Source: an uncultured Muribaculaceae bacterium (GTDB taxonomy: Bacteria > Bacteroidota > Bacteroidia > Bacteroidales > Muribaculaceae). Taken from it: DNA of 64,000 bases. Location: the NCBI GenBank assembly GCA_944321875.1, contig CALUMX010000010.1:1-64000 (forward strand), given 5' to 3'. A program made the translations under genes and the position numbers. Under the pieces are notes generated by a model, which worked only from the letters and a program-made list of their open reading frames with translations, was not told where the DNA came from and made no database searches. Of the stretch, positions 15,678 to 24,374 are shown one piece after another. Every line of letters begins with the position of its first letter. The stretch's first letter is position 1.

Positions 15678-16820
15678 CTATTCGTTCAACAATCGGCGAT
15701 ATTCCTTCAGCAGAGCATCCCAAACCATCTGTTGCTCATAGCGCGAAGCTATCAATTCCCGCGAGCGGGCAGCCATACGGCTCACCGCCTCACGGTCTTC
15801 CACAAAACGCTTCATCGCTCCATAGAGAGCCTCCTCATTGCGCGGCGGAATAATCACCCCGTTCTCACCCTCCTTGATAATCTCGTTGCAACCTGTGATG
15901 TCGGTCGTAATACAAGGAAGCCCCAATGCTCCAGCCTCCATCAATACGACTCCAAAACCCTCTCTATAAGACGGCAACACAAACGTATCACTTCCTACCA
16001 TATAAGGCTTCACGTCTGATTGGCGACCTACAGCATAAATCCTTGGATTTTCTGCAATGATTTTTTTTGTAACATCAGCGATAGGGTCCAATTCACTTTC
16101 CTCTGGGCCAACAATCACCAATTCAGTCTTTTCATACTCCTGAGATAAACGGTTAAATGCACCAACAAGTTCATTAACGCCTTTATCACCAACTACACGC
16201 CCCACAAAGCAGAAAACAAAATCATCATCAGGAATACCCAATTCCCGTCTCATCCGCTCGGCATCGACACTGTTCGCGTCAAATCGAGACAAATCAATAC
16301 CATTAGAACTGCCGTAATTAACTACTCCACACTTCTCCGCAGGACAAATTTTTTCCTCAACCAACAGTTTCCTTACGCCTTCACTTACGCACAGCACACG
16401 AGTAGCACACGAACACGACAATCGCTCCATCGCCATCAATAATTTCCGCATCACACCATGTGCCCCTTGGAAACGCAAACCATGGCACATGTAAATCCGG
16501 ACAGGCACACCTGTAAGACGAGCTGCCAGCATTGACAACATCGATGCCTTAGGAGTATTGCCATGTACCACATTCGGCTTTTCTTTCCGTAAAAAAGCAA
16601 TCCATCTCCATAGGCTCACGAAATCCTTAACAATCGAAATCGGACGCTCCATCGGAATGCAATGCGTCGTTATCCCTTCTTCTTTTCCAAAACTTTCCAA
16701 TCTTTCAGGATTAGAGGACACCGCACAAATATCAAATTCTCTGCTCAGAAATCTCAACTGTCCTTTAAAAAAGCCCAAAGAAAGAGGAATCGTTGTTGCT
16801 ATAATAAATTTAGGTTTCAT
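15678..16820 (-). CDS. GT4 glycosyltransferase, PglA-like
   Basis: This 380-residue retaining glycosyltransferase of family GT4 has the two-domain GT-B fold: an N-terminal acceptor half (PKFIIATTIPLSLGFFKGQLRFL) and a C-terminal donor half with FVGRVVGDKGVNELV and the E-x7-E signature in EGFGVVLMEAGALGLP. By position directly before the PglC-like gene it probably adds the second sugar onto lipid-linked diNAcBac, as PglA does with GalNAc; donor identity is inferred from context only. It overlaps the upstream GT2 gene by four bases. Confidence 0.88.
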   Translation of the reverse strand: MKPKFIIATTIPLSLGFFKGQLRFLSREFDICAVSSNPERLESFGKEEGITTHCIPMERPISIVKDFVSLWRWIAFLRKEKPNVVHGNTPKASMLSMLAARLTGVPVRIYMCHGLRFQGAHGVMRKLLMAMERLSCSCATRVLCVSEGVRKLLVEEKICPAEKCGVVNYGSSNGIDLSRFDANSVDAERMRRELGIPDDDFVFCFVGRVVGDKGVNELVGAFNRLSQEYEKTELVIVGPEESELDPIADVTKKIIAENPRIYAVGRQSDVKPYMVGSDTFVLPSYREGFGVVLMEAGALGLPCITTDITGCNEIIKEGENGVIIPPRNEEALYGAMKRFVEDREAVSRMAARSRELIASRYEQQMVWDALLKEYRRLLNE

Positions 16821-17623
16821 CTTCTATGTAATTTATTATACAAAAACTGAGGCATCAACCAAATCAATATCGGTCGTAAACACCAAACATATTTATAAAA
16901 AGGTAACTTAAAATTCCGACAAATCAAATATTTGACATAAGCCTCATTCCTTCTGTTCCTGAAATTACGTCGGACAACAGCATTCCTATCATCACGCATC
17001 ATGTACAATGGTTCATTCAATCGGAAACCTTTAAATCCTTTTAAATACATTTTCATCCACAAATGGTAATCCTCCACTCTCAAAAGCCAAGGAGAATCGC
17101 TGTAGCCGGACACTGCATCATACGCCGTTTTCAGTACCATACATGGTGCATGGCAAAACGGTGTTCCTTTCACAAAATCCGGCACGTTGGGCTCACCTTG
17201 CTCTACATTACCAACTCTAAAAACACCTGATTCATCAAAATACTTCATTGTCGTACTAACAATAGCATATTGAGGATTTTTCTCTAAAAACTGGTATTCT
17301 TTTTCAAATCGTTCCGGCAAAGAAATGTCATCACCATCCATTCGTGCGATATATTTTCCTTTCGCATATTTCAGACATTTGTTCAATGTATAATTCAATC
17401 CTTTATTCACTTCATTCTTTAGAAGGACAATATTGGTATGTTCTTGTTTATTTTTCTCAGCCAAAGCATATGTATCATCCTTCGAGCCATCATCGCAAAG
17501 AATAATCTCAAAATCTTGAAACGTTTGGGCATACAAAGAATCTAATGCCTCCTGTAAAGTAGAAGCACAATTGTAGATACCCATTATCACTGATACTTTC
17601 GGTGTCATATTATTATTTTCCAA
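16817..17623 (-). CDS. GT2 family glycosyltransferase
   Basis: This 268-residue GT-A glycosyltransferase opens with VSVIMGIYNCASTLQEALDS and DFEIILCDDGSKDDT and has the metal-binding DxD-type motif in ARMDGDD. A short C-terminal tail follows without membrane segments. It works at the cytoplasmic face, adding a sugar to the lipid-linked repeat. Its start overlaps the end of the polymerase gene, and its stop overlaps the PglA-like start. From here upstream the operon becomes visibly more AT-rich. Confidence 0.88.
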   Translation of the reverse strand: MENNNMTPKVSVIMGIYNCASTLQEALDSLYAQTFQDFEIILCDDGSKDDTYALAEKNKQEHTNIVLLKNEVNKGLNYTLNKCLKYAKGKYIARMDGDDISLPERFEKEYQFLEKNPQYAIVSTTMKYFDESGVFRVGNVEQGEPNVPDFVKGTPFCHAPCMVLKTAYDAVSGYSDSPWLLRVEDYHLWMKMYLKGFKGFRLNEPLYMMRDDRNAVVRRNFRNRRNEAYVKYLICRNFKLPFYKYVWCLRPILIWLMPQFLYNKLHRR

Positions 17624-18683
17624 TTAACCACATAAAATAAGTAAAGGCCACATTACCCAATAAAACCAAACGCAACTTCGCATCACGTCCTTTCACATAT
17701 TCGCATTTCAAAAAAGGATAAACCAACACAATGCCATATAAGAACCACGACAAATATGCAAAACGGTTGGAGAAGTTAGCCCGAATCACCATCACCCAGA
17801 AACTATTAGCTAAAATATAGGTATTCAAGAAGAATAGATAGGTCTTGTCTTGAAATCCTTTTTTCACTACATAGTAATACCCTATCAAAATTGGCACACA
17901 ACTATACAGTAAAAAGTCCCAACGGAAACCGGTACTTGAAAACGAAGCCTTATCTGTTTCCGCTGTCAGATACCCAGCAAAACGGTCATCCTCAACAAGC
18001 CCGGAACCGGCAATCAAAGTTTCCATCGTGCTTCCAACAGTAGCTGAAACCACAATCGACAATACCCAAAAATAGAAATAATGTTTTGTATTATTATGTG
18101 CCAAACATGCAATCATTGCAGCAACAGGTAATAGCATCGAGTTATGAACATTCACAGCCACAAAAGCCCAAAGCACCGCTTTCCATTTGTTGGCATCCAA
18201 ATAACTCAATGCCAAAATCACAATAGACGCAGCCATTCCATTACGAATGCCGTTAACACCATAAGTATAAAACGAAAAAGCTCCTATTATTGCAAGAAAT
18301 CCAAAATAGCCGTATTTGTTAAATATTCGCTTACACGCCCATGCTGAAAAACCTACATATATAACCTCTACTACCAAAAAGAAAATATGTACCGAGAAAT
18401 TCAAGCGAGCAAATAGTTGCATTAATTTAGTAAATATCCAATCTTTTCCAAAATAATCCCCAGTATCATACTTTAGCATTTCATAAACAGACGCATAAGT
18501 CGTCATATCAATAAAATGACGACCACTAAGTGGCCTCAATCCGAGAAAGAATATCAGAAAAAAAGCCAGTATCCACAACGTATTTTTACTATTAGCGTGT
18601 AGCTGCGCACATTTAAACAACACTAATAGTAAAACTAAATTATAAAATATCGGCGCATAAAACGAAGCTGGTATTATTTCCAT
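17613..18683 (-). CDS. EpsG-like O-antigen/exopolysaccharide polymerase (Wzy)
   Basis: This 356-residue protein has about ten hydrophobic segments. The signature GLRPLSGRHFIDMTTYASVYE resembles the EpsG/Wzy-like polymerase family, with further family features in YGVNGIRNGMAASIVILAL. It would join lipid-linked repeat units in the periplasm. The ATG at 18683 is chosen over an in-frame TTG at 18710. A flippase gene in the same operon supports a Wzx/Wzy-type pathway. Wzy sequences diverge strongly, so the call depends on topology and context as well as the motif. Confidence 0.8.
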   Translation of the reverse strand: MEIIPASFYAPIFYNLVLLLVLFKCAQLHANSKNTLWILAFFLIFFLGLRPLSGRHFIDMTTYASVYEMLKYDTGDYFGKDWIFTKLMQLFARLNFSVHIFFLVVEVIYVGFSAWACKRIFNKYGYFGFLAIIGAFSFYTYGVNGIRNGMAASIVILALSYLDANKWKAVLWAFVAVNVHNSMLLPVAAMIACLAHNNTKHYFYFWVLSIVVSATVGSTMETLIAGSGLVEDDRFAGYLTAETDKASFSSTGFRWDFLLYSCVPILIGYYYVVKKGFQDKTYLFFLNTYILANSFWVMVIRANFSNRFAYLSWFLYGIVLVYPFLKCEYVKGRDAKLRLVLLGNVAFTYFMWLIGK

Positions 18684-18734
18684 ACTATTTAATTTTGCAT
18701 TTACCGACAAGAAATGAAGACCAATATCCGTCCA

Positions 18735-19838
18735 TCATAACTCTTCAAATAGTTCTTCATATTTTTTGATATTTTCAGCATATAAACTCTCCACATTTAT
18801 TTGAAGATTTCTCCTGTATTCATCTATTTTTTCACGATGTTCTATCAAATTTTTCATACCTTCAAACAAAGCCGATTGATTGTTAGGGACTATCATACCA
18901 TATCTACCATCTTTTAAAATTTCATCCATTCCTGAACAATCCGTTGTAATTACTGGTATACCTAATAAGGTAGACTCGACAACAGCCGTACTATAACCTT
19001 CTTTAAATGATGAGCAAACAAACAAATCCATTTTTGAAAGATACTTATAAGGATTTGAACGGAATCCAAGCATCACAACATTTTCCAAATTGTGCTCTTT
19101 AATATAACTTTTTAACTTATACTCGTCCTCTCCTTTACCCAAAATGTAAAGAGTAAACCGAGATGCCAACCCCAACTCATTAAGTTCTTTCACAGCCTGT
19201 AATAATCGAATGTAACCTTTCTGTTTTGTCAACCGACCAATAGTGCAAAGATTTAGTTTATCACTCAATGGCTCATCCAAATCTTCTTTTGCTTTTGCAA
19301 GAATATCAATATCATTGACATTATACATTACGCATTTTGAAGTTACTATTTGGGGATGGTATTCTTCAAATTTACGCAATGCGGTTTTTGACACAAAAGC
19401 AATCTTATCAAAACGGTTATAGCAATTCACCATTTCCCGTCCACTTCGATAAAATGAATAGAATGCATCTTCTTGTTCCTCTTCAACATGGACCCAAGCT
19501 ATTTTTCGCACACTATCCGGTGCCCCCGATATAATACGCGTGGGAGATGTTTCCAAATAAGCAATCTCCAAATCATAGCTTCCTTTAATAAAGAGTTTAT
19601 GAAGCAATCTTGGAGAAAACAGTTTTAAAATCTGAGTCAAACCTTTGAATTGCTTTTTGAACAAACACTTTACTTTTACATATTCCGGCAATTTGTCGAT
19701 ATAAGGACCAACGCCAAACAGCAAAAACAAAGTGATGTCATATTTCTCCGGATTTAATCCGTGCAATAAGTTCACCAATACTTTTTCAGCTCCGCCACCT
19801 GATAAATCAAAATGACAAAACAATATCTTTTTTTTCAT
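18735..19838 (-). CDS. GT4 family glycosyltransferase
   Basis: This 367-residue GT-B enzyme begins KKILFCHFDLSGGGAEKVLVNLL, a typical GT4 acceptor-site start. It carries CTIGRLTKQKGY in the donor domain and SSFKEGYSTAVVESTLLGIP as the E-x7-E motif. It is AT-rich like its neighbours. The first base of its ATG lies in an ATGA overlap with the stop of the pyruvyltransferase-like gene, so the two are translationally coupled. Donor and linkage unknown. Confidence 0.87.
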   Translation of the reverse strand: MKKKILFCHFDLSGGGAEKVLVNLLHGLNPEKYDITLFLLFGVGPYIDKLPEYVKVKCLFKKQFKGLTQILKLFSPRLLHKLFIKGSYDLEIAYLETSPTRIISGAPDSVRKIAWVHVEEEQEDAFYSFYRSGREMVNCYNRFDKIAFVSKTALRKFEEYHPQIVTSKCVMYNVNDIDILAKAKEDLDEPLSDKLNLCTIGRLTKQKGYIRLLQAVKELNELGLASRFTLYILGKGEDEYKLKSYIKEHNLENVVMLGFRSNPYKYLSKMDLFVCSSFKEGYSTAVVESTLLGIPVITTDCSGMDEILKDGRYGMIVPNNQSALFEGMKNLIEHREKIDEYRRNLQINVESLYAENIKKYEELFEEL

Positions 19839-20860
19839 ACCAATTGCTTAAATTGTAAATCAATAGAATCCTTTACTTGTTTATTCTCCTTTACAAATTT
19901 TAAATTCTCAAAATTTGTATTCTCATTTGCAAGGTAAATAAATCCACAATCTTTTATCCATTCATAAGCAGCGGATATTTTTTTAGTCGAATTATCAAAG
20001 ACGATTGCCGGAGTTCCAGTGATATACGCTAAAATCATTCCATGTAATCTATCTGTAATCACAAGTCCAGCGTGAGAAAATTCTTCCAATAGCTTATTCA
20101 AATATTTCTCTCCACCGTCAGCTCGCACCAATGTATCATTAATTTGAGTATCGGTATAACTTACTTTTGAAAAATGTTCTGCCACATATTGTTTCAGCGA
20201 AGCCATCTGGGAAATATCAGAATGAGATTTTTCTTTGTCGTTTCTCAAACAATAAATAACATTATTGTCCCGTATATATCCTTTTCGTTTATCCATATAC
20301 AAAACAATATCCGGCACAAATTTAACAGTATTCTTCGGAAACCAATTCTTCATTCGCTCATAAGAAACTTTATCTCGCGCCAATAATGTCAAATTGGGAT
20401 GCTTGGAATACACTTTCTGCGTCTTATTCAATTCGGCCCGTCCTTTCATACTCTCCGTAAAATGAATAGATTGAGGAAAGGATACAATCACATTACGACT
20501 GAAATTTTTTACAACTAATCGACGAAGAAACTCAATATCAGGATACAGGTCACTCATATTTCCGCCACCAACAAGTGTGACAACATCCTCCTTCCCTATC
20601 ACTTTGCGAACCGCACCTACAAATTCAAGAGTTTGTGAAATTGGAATCTCCACAACTTCGGCCATTGGAAATCGCTGTTGCAAATATGAAAGTTGCGCCT
20701 GAGTAATAGCCACATCACCCAGATTTCCATAATCAGCAGCTAAGAAGAACCAAATCCTTTGTTGATTACTTTTTTGTAATTTCACCTTAGGGAAAAGGTT
20801 ATTTTTCCAATATACTATTCTTAACTTTAAAAAAAGCGGTATTATTTCTTTGATACTCAT
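19835..20860 (-). CDS. Polysaccharide pyruvyl transferase family protein
   Basis: This 341-residue protein belongs to the polysaccharide pyruvyl transferase family (CsaB/WcaK-like), which adds ketal-linked pyruvate from phosphoenolpyruvate to a sugar and gives the polymer negative charge. Motifs are GNLGDVAITQAQLSYL near the start, LVGGGNMSDLYPD in the middle and the family's late motif TDRLHGMILAYITGTPAIVFDN. The start at 20860 is preferred because its ATG overlaps the stop of the preceding GT2 gene as ATGA; in-frame ATG codons at 20875 and further upstream lie inside that gene. The family also includes non-pyruvylating members, so the activity is not certain. Confidence 0.87.
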   Translation of the reverse strand: MSIKEIIPLFLKLRIVYWKNNLFPKVKLQKSNQQRIWFFLAADYGNLGDVAITQAQLSYLQQRFPMAEVVEIPISQTLEFVGAVRKVIGKEDVVTLVGGGNMSDLYPDIEFLRRLVVKNFSRNVIVSFPQSIHFTESMKGRAELNKTQKVYSKHPNLTLLARDKVSYERMKNWFPKNTVKFVPDIVLYMDKRKGYIRDNNVIYCLRNDKEKSHSDISQMASLKQYVAEHFSKVSYTDTQINDTLVRADGGEKYLNKLLEEFSHAGLVITDRLHGMILAYITGTPAIVFDNSTKKISAAYEWIKDCGFIYLANENTNFENLKFVKENKQVKDSIDLQFKQLV

Positions 20861-21903
20861 CTTGTTTGCCTCCATTTGTAAAATTGATATACAATCCAAC
20901 TTGGGAAAAATGCCATTAACAAAATCACAATTTTATGATTGATTATCAGATTCCTATATTTACTTGAAAACAATACATGCGTACGCATTACATTCTTCAA
21001 CGCTTCATCTTGTCGAATTAACCGGAAATCTCCTTTAAACTCATCATAATCCAATTGTCTCGCCGCTTGCTGAACGCAGTGTAATACTCCTCCAATTAAA
21101 AGAGTTGACAATTGACAAGATACATTCAATATCTTATTATTCACGCAATAATTCAAACATTCAGTATAAAGATTTTTATACATTTGCCACAAATTAGGCC
21201 GATATTTCCGAGTCAATGAACCATCAATTAAATAGTAATTATATAATGGTCGATTAACTACAGCTATTTGCTTAACCTGCCGAACATAGTGTAAATCAAA
21301 AATCAAATCTTCAGCAAACACTTTATTTTCATCCACAAAACAATCTTCTGTTATTATCTCTCTTAACATCATCCGCAACCATAAAAAAGCCGGTATCCGA
21401 TGTTTTGTTTTTGGATGATAAGAAAGCAAGAGTTTTGTATAATCCTCCTCTATATTTGTAATCAATTGACCATTTACAGGCAATTGGGAAATAGAAATTA
21501 TCTGATTGTTCGACACAACTTGATAGGAACAAATAGCCAATCCACTTTGTGTAGATTCACAAGCATCGTACAAAGACTTGCAATAATCTGATTCTATAAA
21601 ATCATCGCTGTCAATAAAGACAATATATTTACCAACCGCCTCTTTCCATCCACAATATCTTGCACTGGTCAATCCTCCATTGGCCTTGTTTATCAAACGG
21701 AATTGAGGTTTATCTAAAATATATTGCGAACACAGTTCTGCCGAATTATCCGTACTTCCATCATTCACAATCAAAACTTCATAATCTGTAAAAGTCTGAT
21801 TATAAATAGAATCAAGACAACGCACAACGTAGTCCTTCGTATTATAAACAGGGACTACAATCGAAATTTGAGGAATATTTATATGATTTGTGTTTTTATC
21901 CAT
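20857..21903 (-). CDS. GT2 family glycosyltransferase
   Basis: This 348-residue GT-A enzyme shows ISIVVPVYNTKDYVVRCLDS, YEVLIVNDGSTDNSAELC and the DxD-type FIDSDDF. The C-terminal ~150 residues form an extension common in capsule GT2 enzymes, ending in a hydrophobic, basic stretch that may touch the membrane. It is the second gene of the operon, 58 bases after the flippase, and coupled to the pyruvyltransferase gene. Strongly AT-rich. Confidence 0.87.
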   Translation of the reverse strand: MDKNTNHINIPQISIVVPVYNTKDYVVRCLDSIYNQTFTDYEVLIVNDGSTDNSAELCSQYILDKPQFRLINKANGGLTSARYCGWKEAVGKYIVFIDSDDFIESDYCKSLYDACESTQSGLAICSYQVVSNNQIISISQLPVNGQLITNIEEDYTKLLLSYHPKTKHRIPAFLWLRMMLREIITEDCFVDENKVFAEDLIFDLHYVRQVKQIAVVNRPLYNYYLIDGSLTRKYRPNLWQMYKNLYTECLNYCVNNKILNVSCQLSTLLIGGVLHCVQQAARQLDYDEFKGDFRLIRQDEALKNVMRTHVLFSSKYRNLIINHKIVILLMAFFPSWIVYQFYKWRQTR

Positions 21904-21961
21904 TCTTAAAAATTTAAAATATTCTCACACTAACGACTTCAAATTAACCAAACAATACCTA

Positions 21962-23500
21962 TTATTTAATTTTCAAAAAATGTAATTTCGAAACCAAAAT
22001 GTTCCGCAAAAGCCCTTTCTCTGCTTTATTCAAGCCAAACAAAAGAATCAAGATACATATCAGGATTTCAAAACTAACAGATGAATATATCAAAGCCTCT
22101 AATCCTTGAAGCCTCAATGAAAACACCAAGGGTAGAGAAACCGATAATGCGGCAACGACCAATACCGGCAGTATCACCGTACGCACATACTTCATGGCCG
22201 GGAATTCTAAATTTTTCTTCAAGTAGCCAATTCTATAGATTAGTGTCACTACATTAATGGCAACCCTGACTACAAAAACCCAAACAACCGAATAACCCAA
22301 CTTTAGAGCAATATACGATAGCGGAAGATTCAAAAAAATAAACACCGCTACCCAAATCTGATAGTTCCGGATTTTTCCGGTTGCCTGAACAGACATCCAG
22401 AATGGAGCTGAGAATGTCTCCAACAAATAGAACACAATCATCAGTCTGGAAAAATCCACTGCATATTGAGGCACATTACCTAACCAAAGTTCCAAAATAT
22501 AATGAGCGTTCAACAGCACCGGCACAGACAATATAAACAAGAGGTAAAAGGAATATTTCGACGTTTGAAATATCAAGGAAAACAAACGTTCTTTTTCACC
22601 AGCCGCATAGTTCTTAACAATCTGCGGATTAAAGGCTGTCTGAAAACTTGAGACAAACGCATAAACCGCAGCACTTACCTGATTGGCAATACCGACTGCC
22701 GCGTTTACGGCTACTCCGCAGAAAATATTCAACAAAATGCTCACACCTTGCTGCGCTCCGACATTTGCCATACTTCCGAATAGACTCCAGCCGGAGAATC
22801 CCATAATCTGCTTGAACAGTACCTTATCCCAGAAGAAGCGATATCCGCAAGTGTCAAACGTTCGTTTACAATACAACTGATAAACCAGATTGACAAGAAC
22901 TGCCACTCCTAAGGTCAATATGGAATACAATACCAATTTGTCGAAATTCCATAAAACCAACAAATAGACAATCAGCAATTTCAAAACAACCTCAACGATG
23001 CTGACATAGGCAAAGAAGGTCATTTTCTCATACGCAATAACGGAAGCGTTATAGGGAATACGCAAAACCGAGAAGCAACAGGTAAGAACCGACATCTGAT
23101 AAACCCATGATGCAGCATCCATCCGTTCCTCAGGAATGTTTAACTGGGTAGCAAAGAACCAAAGTCCTACCGTTTCTGCAAGAACCAAAATCAGCAGAGC
23201 TATCAGGATATGGGCTGTCATGCTCATGCTGAAAATCCTTTTCACCTGACGGATATCGCCTCTGCCAAGTTCAAAATTCAGAAACCGTTGGGTGGCGGAA
23301 GCCATCGCGCTATTCAAAAAAGAGAACAGCACCACCACGCCGCCGACCACGTTGTAGATACCGTAGTCCTCGACGCCAAGGGTATTCAGTACGACACGGG
23401 AAGTGTAGAGCGACACAACCATCGACAGCAGCATTCTGACGTAGAGCATCAGTGTGTTTTTAGCGATTCGCTTGTTACTACTTGACTGTGTTTCTTCCAT
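21962..23500 (-). CDS. Wzx-type polysaccharide flippase (MOP family)
   Basis: This 512-residue protein with 12-14 hydrophobic helices is of the MOP/MATE-like polysaccharide exporter family. The N-terminal SNKRIAKNTLMLYVRMLLSMVVSLYTSRVVLNTLGVEDYGIYNVVGG region is typical of Bacteroidales flippases. It would turn undecaprenyl-diphosphate-linked repeats from the cytoplasmic to the periplasmic face for Wzy polymerisation. It is the first gene of the operon; the leader from the promoter at 23728-23759 is about 220 bases long. No UpxY-like antiterminator gene, the usual first gene of Bacteroides capsule loci, is present. Confidence 0.88.
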   Translation of the reverse strand: MEETQSSSNKRIAKNTLMLYVRMLLSMVVSLYTSRVVLNTLGVEDYGIYNVVGGVVVLFSFLNSAMASATQRFLNFELGRGDIRQVKRIFSMSMTAHILIALLILVLAETVGLWFFATQLNIPEERMDAASWVYQMSVLTCCFSVLRIPYNASVIAYEKMTFFAYVSIVEVVLKLLIVYLLVLWNFDKLVLYSILTLGVAVLVNLVYQLYCKRTFDTCGYRFFWDKVLFKQIMGFSGWSLFGSMANVGAQQGVSILLNIFCGVAVNAAVGIANQVSAAVYAFVSSFQTAFNPQIVKNYAAGEKERLFSLIFQTSKYSFYLLFILSVPVLLNAHYILELWLGNVPQYAVDFSRLMIVFYLLETFSAPFWMSVQATGKIRNYQIWVAVFIFLNLPLSYIALKLGYSVVWVFVVRVAINVVTLIYRIGYLKKNLEFPAMKYVRTVILPVLVVAALSVSLPLVFSLRLQGLEALIYSSVSFEILICILILLFGLNKAEKGLLRNILVSKLHFLKIK

Positions 23501-23596
23501 TACAATCTCTTTTACGCAATTCTAAATAGTTTTCATACGGCGCAACGGTGTGGATATCCGAATCGTCGCCCCCTTTTTTCGCAATTATCTGCCTTT

Positions 23597-23634
23597 ATGC
23601 CCCTATTTCCTGCAATATACAGCTTTCGGGGCAT
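23597..23634 (-). promoter_or_regulatory. Hairpin in the long leader of the glycan operon
   Basis: ATGCCCC (23597-23603) pairs with GGGGCAT (23628-23634) around an inner CTG/CAG pair. It lies ~90 bases after the predicted transcription start and ~97 bases before the Wzx ATG. No T-run follows. The leader of ~220 bases is much longer than the others in this window, so post-transcriptional control is possible. Confidence 0.45.
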
Positions 23635-23727
23635 GATTACAGTTGAACTAACAATACAACAGACACCTTCTTACGGTCTTTTTACAACCAAAACAAATCT
23701 TTGGCACTGCTTATAATAATTTGGACG

Positions 23728-23759
23728 CAAAAATACAAAAACATATACACTTTTCCAAA
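23728..23759 (-). promoter_or_regulatory. Promoter of the surface-glycan operon
   Basis: On the minus strand TTTG (23759-23756), a 20-base spacer and TATTTTTG (23735-23728) give a complete Bacteroidota promoter. Transcription starts near 23721 and would run through ten genes to the terminator at 11206-11241. Confidence 0.8.
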
Positions 23760-23823
23760 CTGACTCAATTTATTTGCATCAAATTGCAGCATTCAAACCA
23801 TAAAAGAATCTTTATCGCTGAAA

Positions 23824-23868
23824 AATTAGTCAAATGTTTTACTAATTCCGTTTTTTATCCTATCTTTG
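23824..23868 (+). promoter_or_regulatory. Promoter and candidate MarR operator of the efflux operon
   Basis: AATTAGT (23824-23830), ten bases, ACTAATT (23841-23847) is a perfect 7-bp inverted repeat that spans the expected -33 region. TATCTTTG (23861-23868) is a consensus -7 element; transcription should start near 23875. A regulator bound here would block polymerase, as expected for MarR autorepression. A second imperfect repeat, GTTGTTTTAAGACAAC, lies at 23883-23898 in the leader. Confidence 0.65.
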
Positions 23869-23930
23869 CACTCGCTTTAGGGGTTGTTTTAAGACAACTT
23901 CTCATTTTGACAACTAATTCTATTTTCAGC

Positions 23931-24374
23931 ATGACGTACGACGAGATTTTAACACGCGAGTGCATCCTTCAAATCATACGCACACGCACTGCCTTCCGCC
24001 AGGCCCTGCAGCGGATGCTGCGCGACACTGGGGCGGGCATCACTTTCGAAATGCTTCAGATACTCAGCTGCCTGTGGAAGGAACAGGGCATCAGCCAGCA
24101 GAAACTGGCCGAACGCACGTCGAAGGACAAGGCGTGCCTCACCAACCTGATGACCAACCTTGAGCGCAAAGGCTATGTGTGCCGCCGCGAGTCGGCCACC
24201 GACCGCCGCAACAAGCTCGTCTATCTCACTCCCGAAGGCGAGACTTTCCGCGCCTGGATTGCTCCGCACCTCGAAGATTTCTATGCGGGCATAGAACGCC
24301 AGGTGGGACGCGAGAACCTACAGAACCTCATGAAGCAACTCAAAGAACTGCAAGATGTGTTTGAAACGTATTAA
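23931..24374 (+). CDS. MarR-family transcriptional regulator
   Basis: This 147-residue regulator has the MarR winged-helix core: TFEMLQILSCLWKEQGISQQKLAERT, then KDKACLTNLMTNLERKGYVCRRES and the wing DRRNKLVYLTPEG. Flanking helices serve dimerisation. MarR proteins usually repress adjoining efflux genes and release DNA when bound by a small aromatic ligand. The ATG at 23931 is chosen because homology begins there and transcription starts near 23875; the frame is open further upstream without meaning. Its 3' end overlaps the TolC-like gene by 20 bases, so it is co-transcribed with the pump. Confidence 0.9.
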   Translation: MTYDEILTRECILQIIRTRTAFRQALQRMLRDTGAGITFEMLQILSCLWKEQGISQQKLAERTSKDKACLTNLMTNLERKGYVCRRESATDRRNKLVYLTPEGETFRAWIAPHLEDFYAGIERQVGRENLQNLMKQLKELQDVFETY

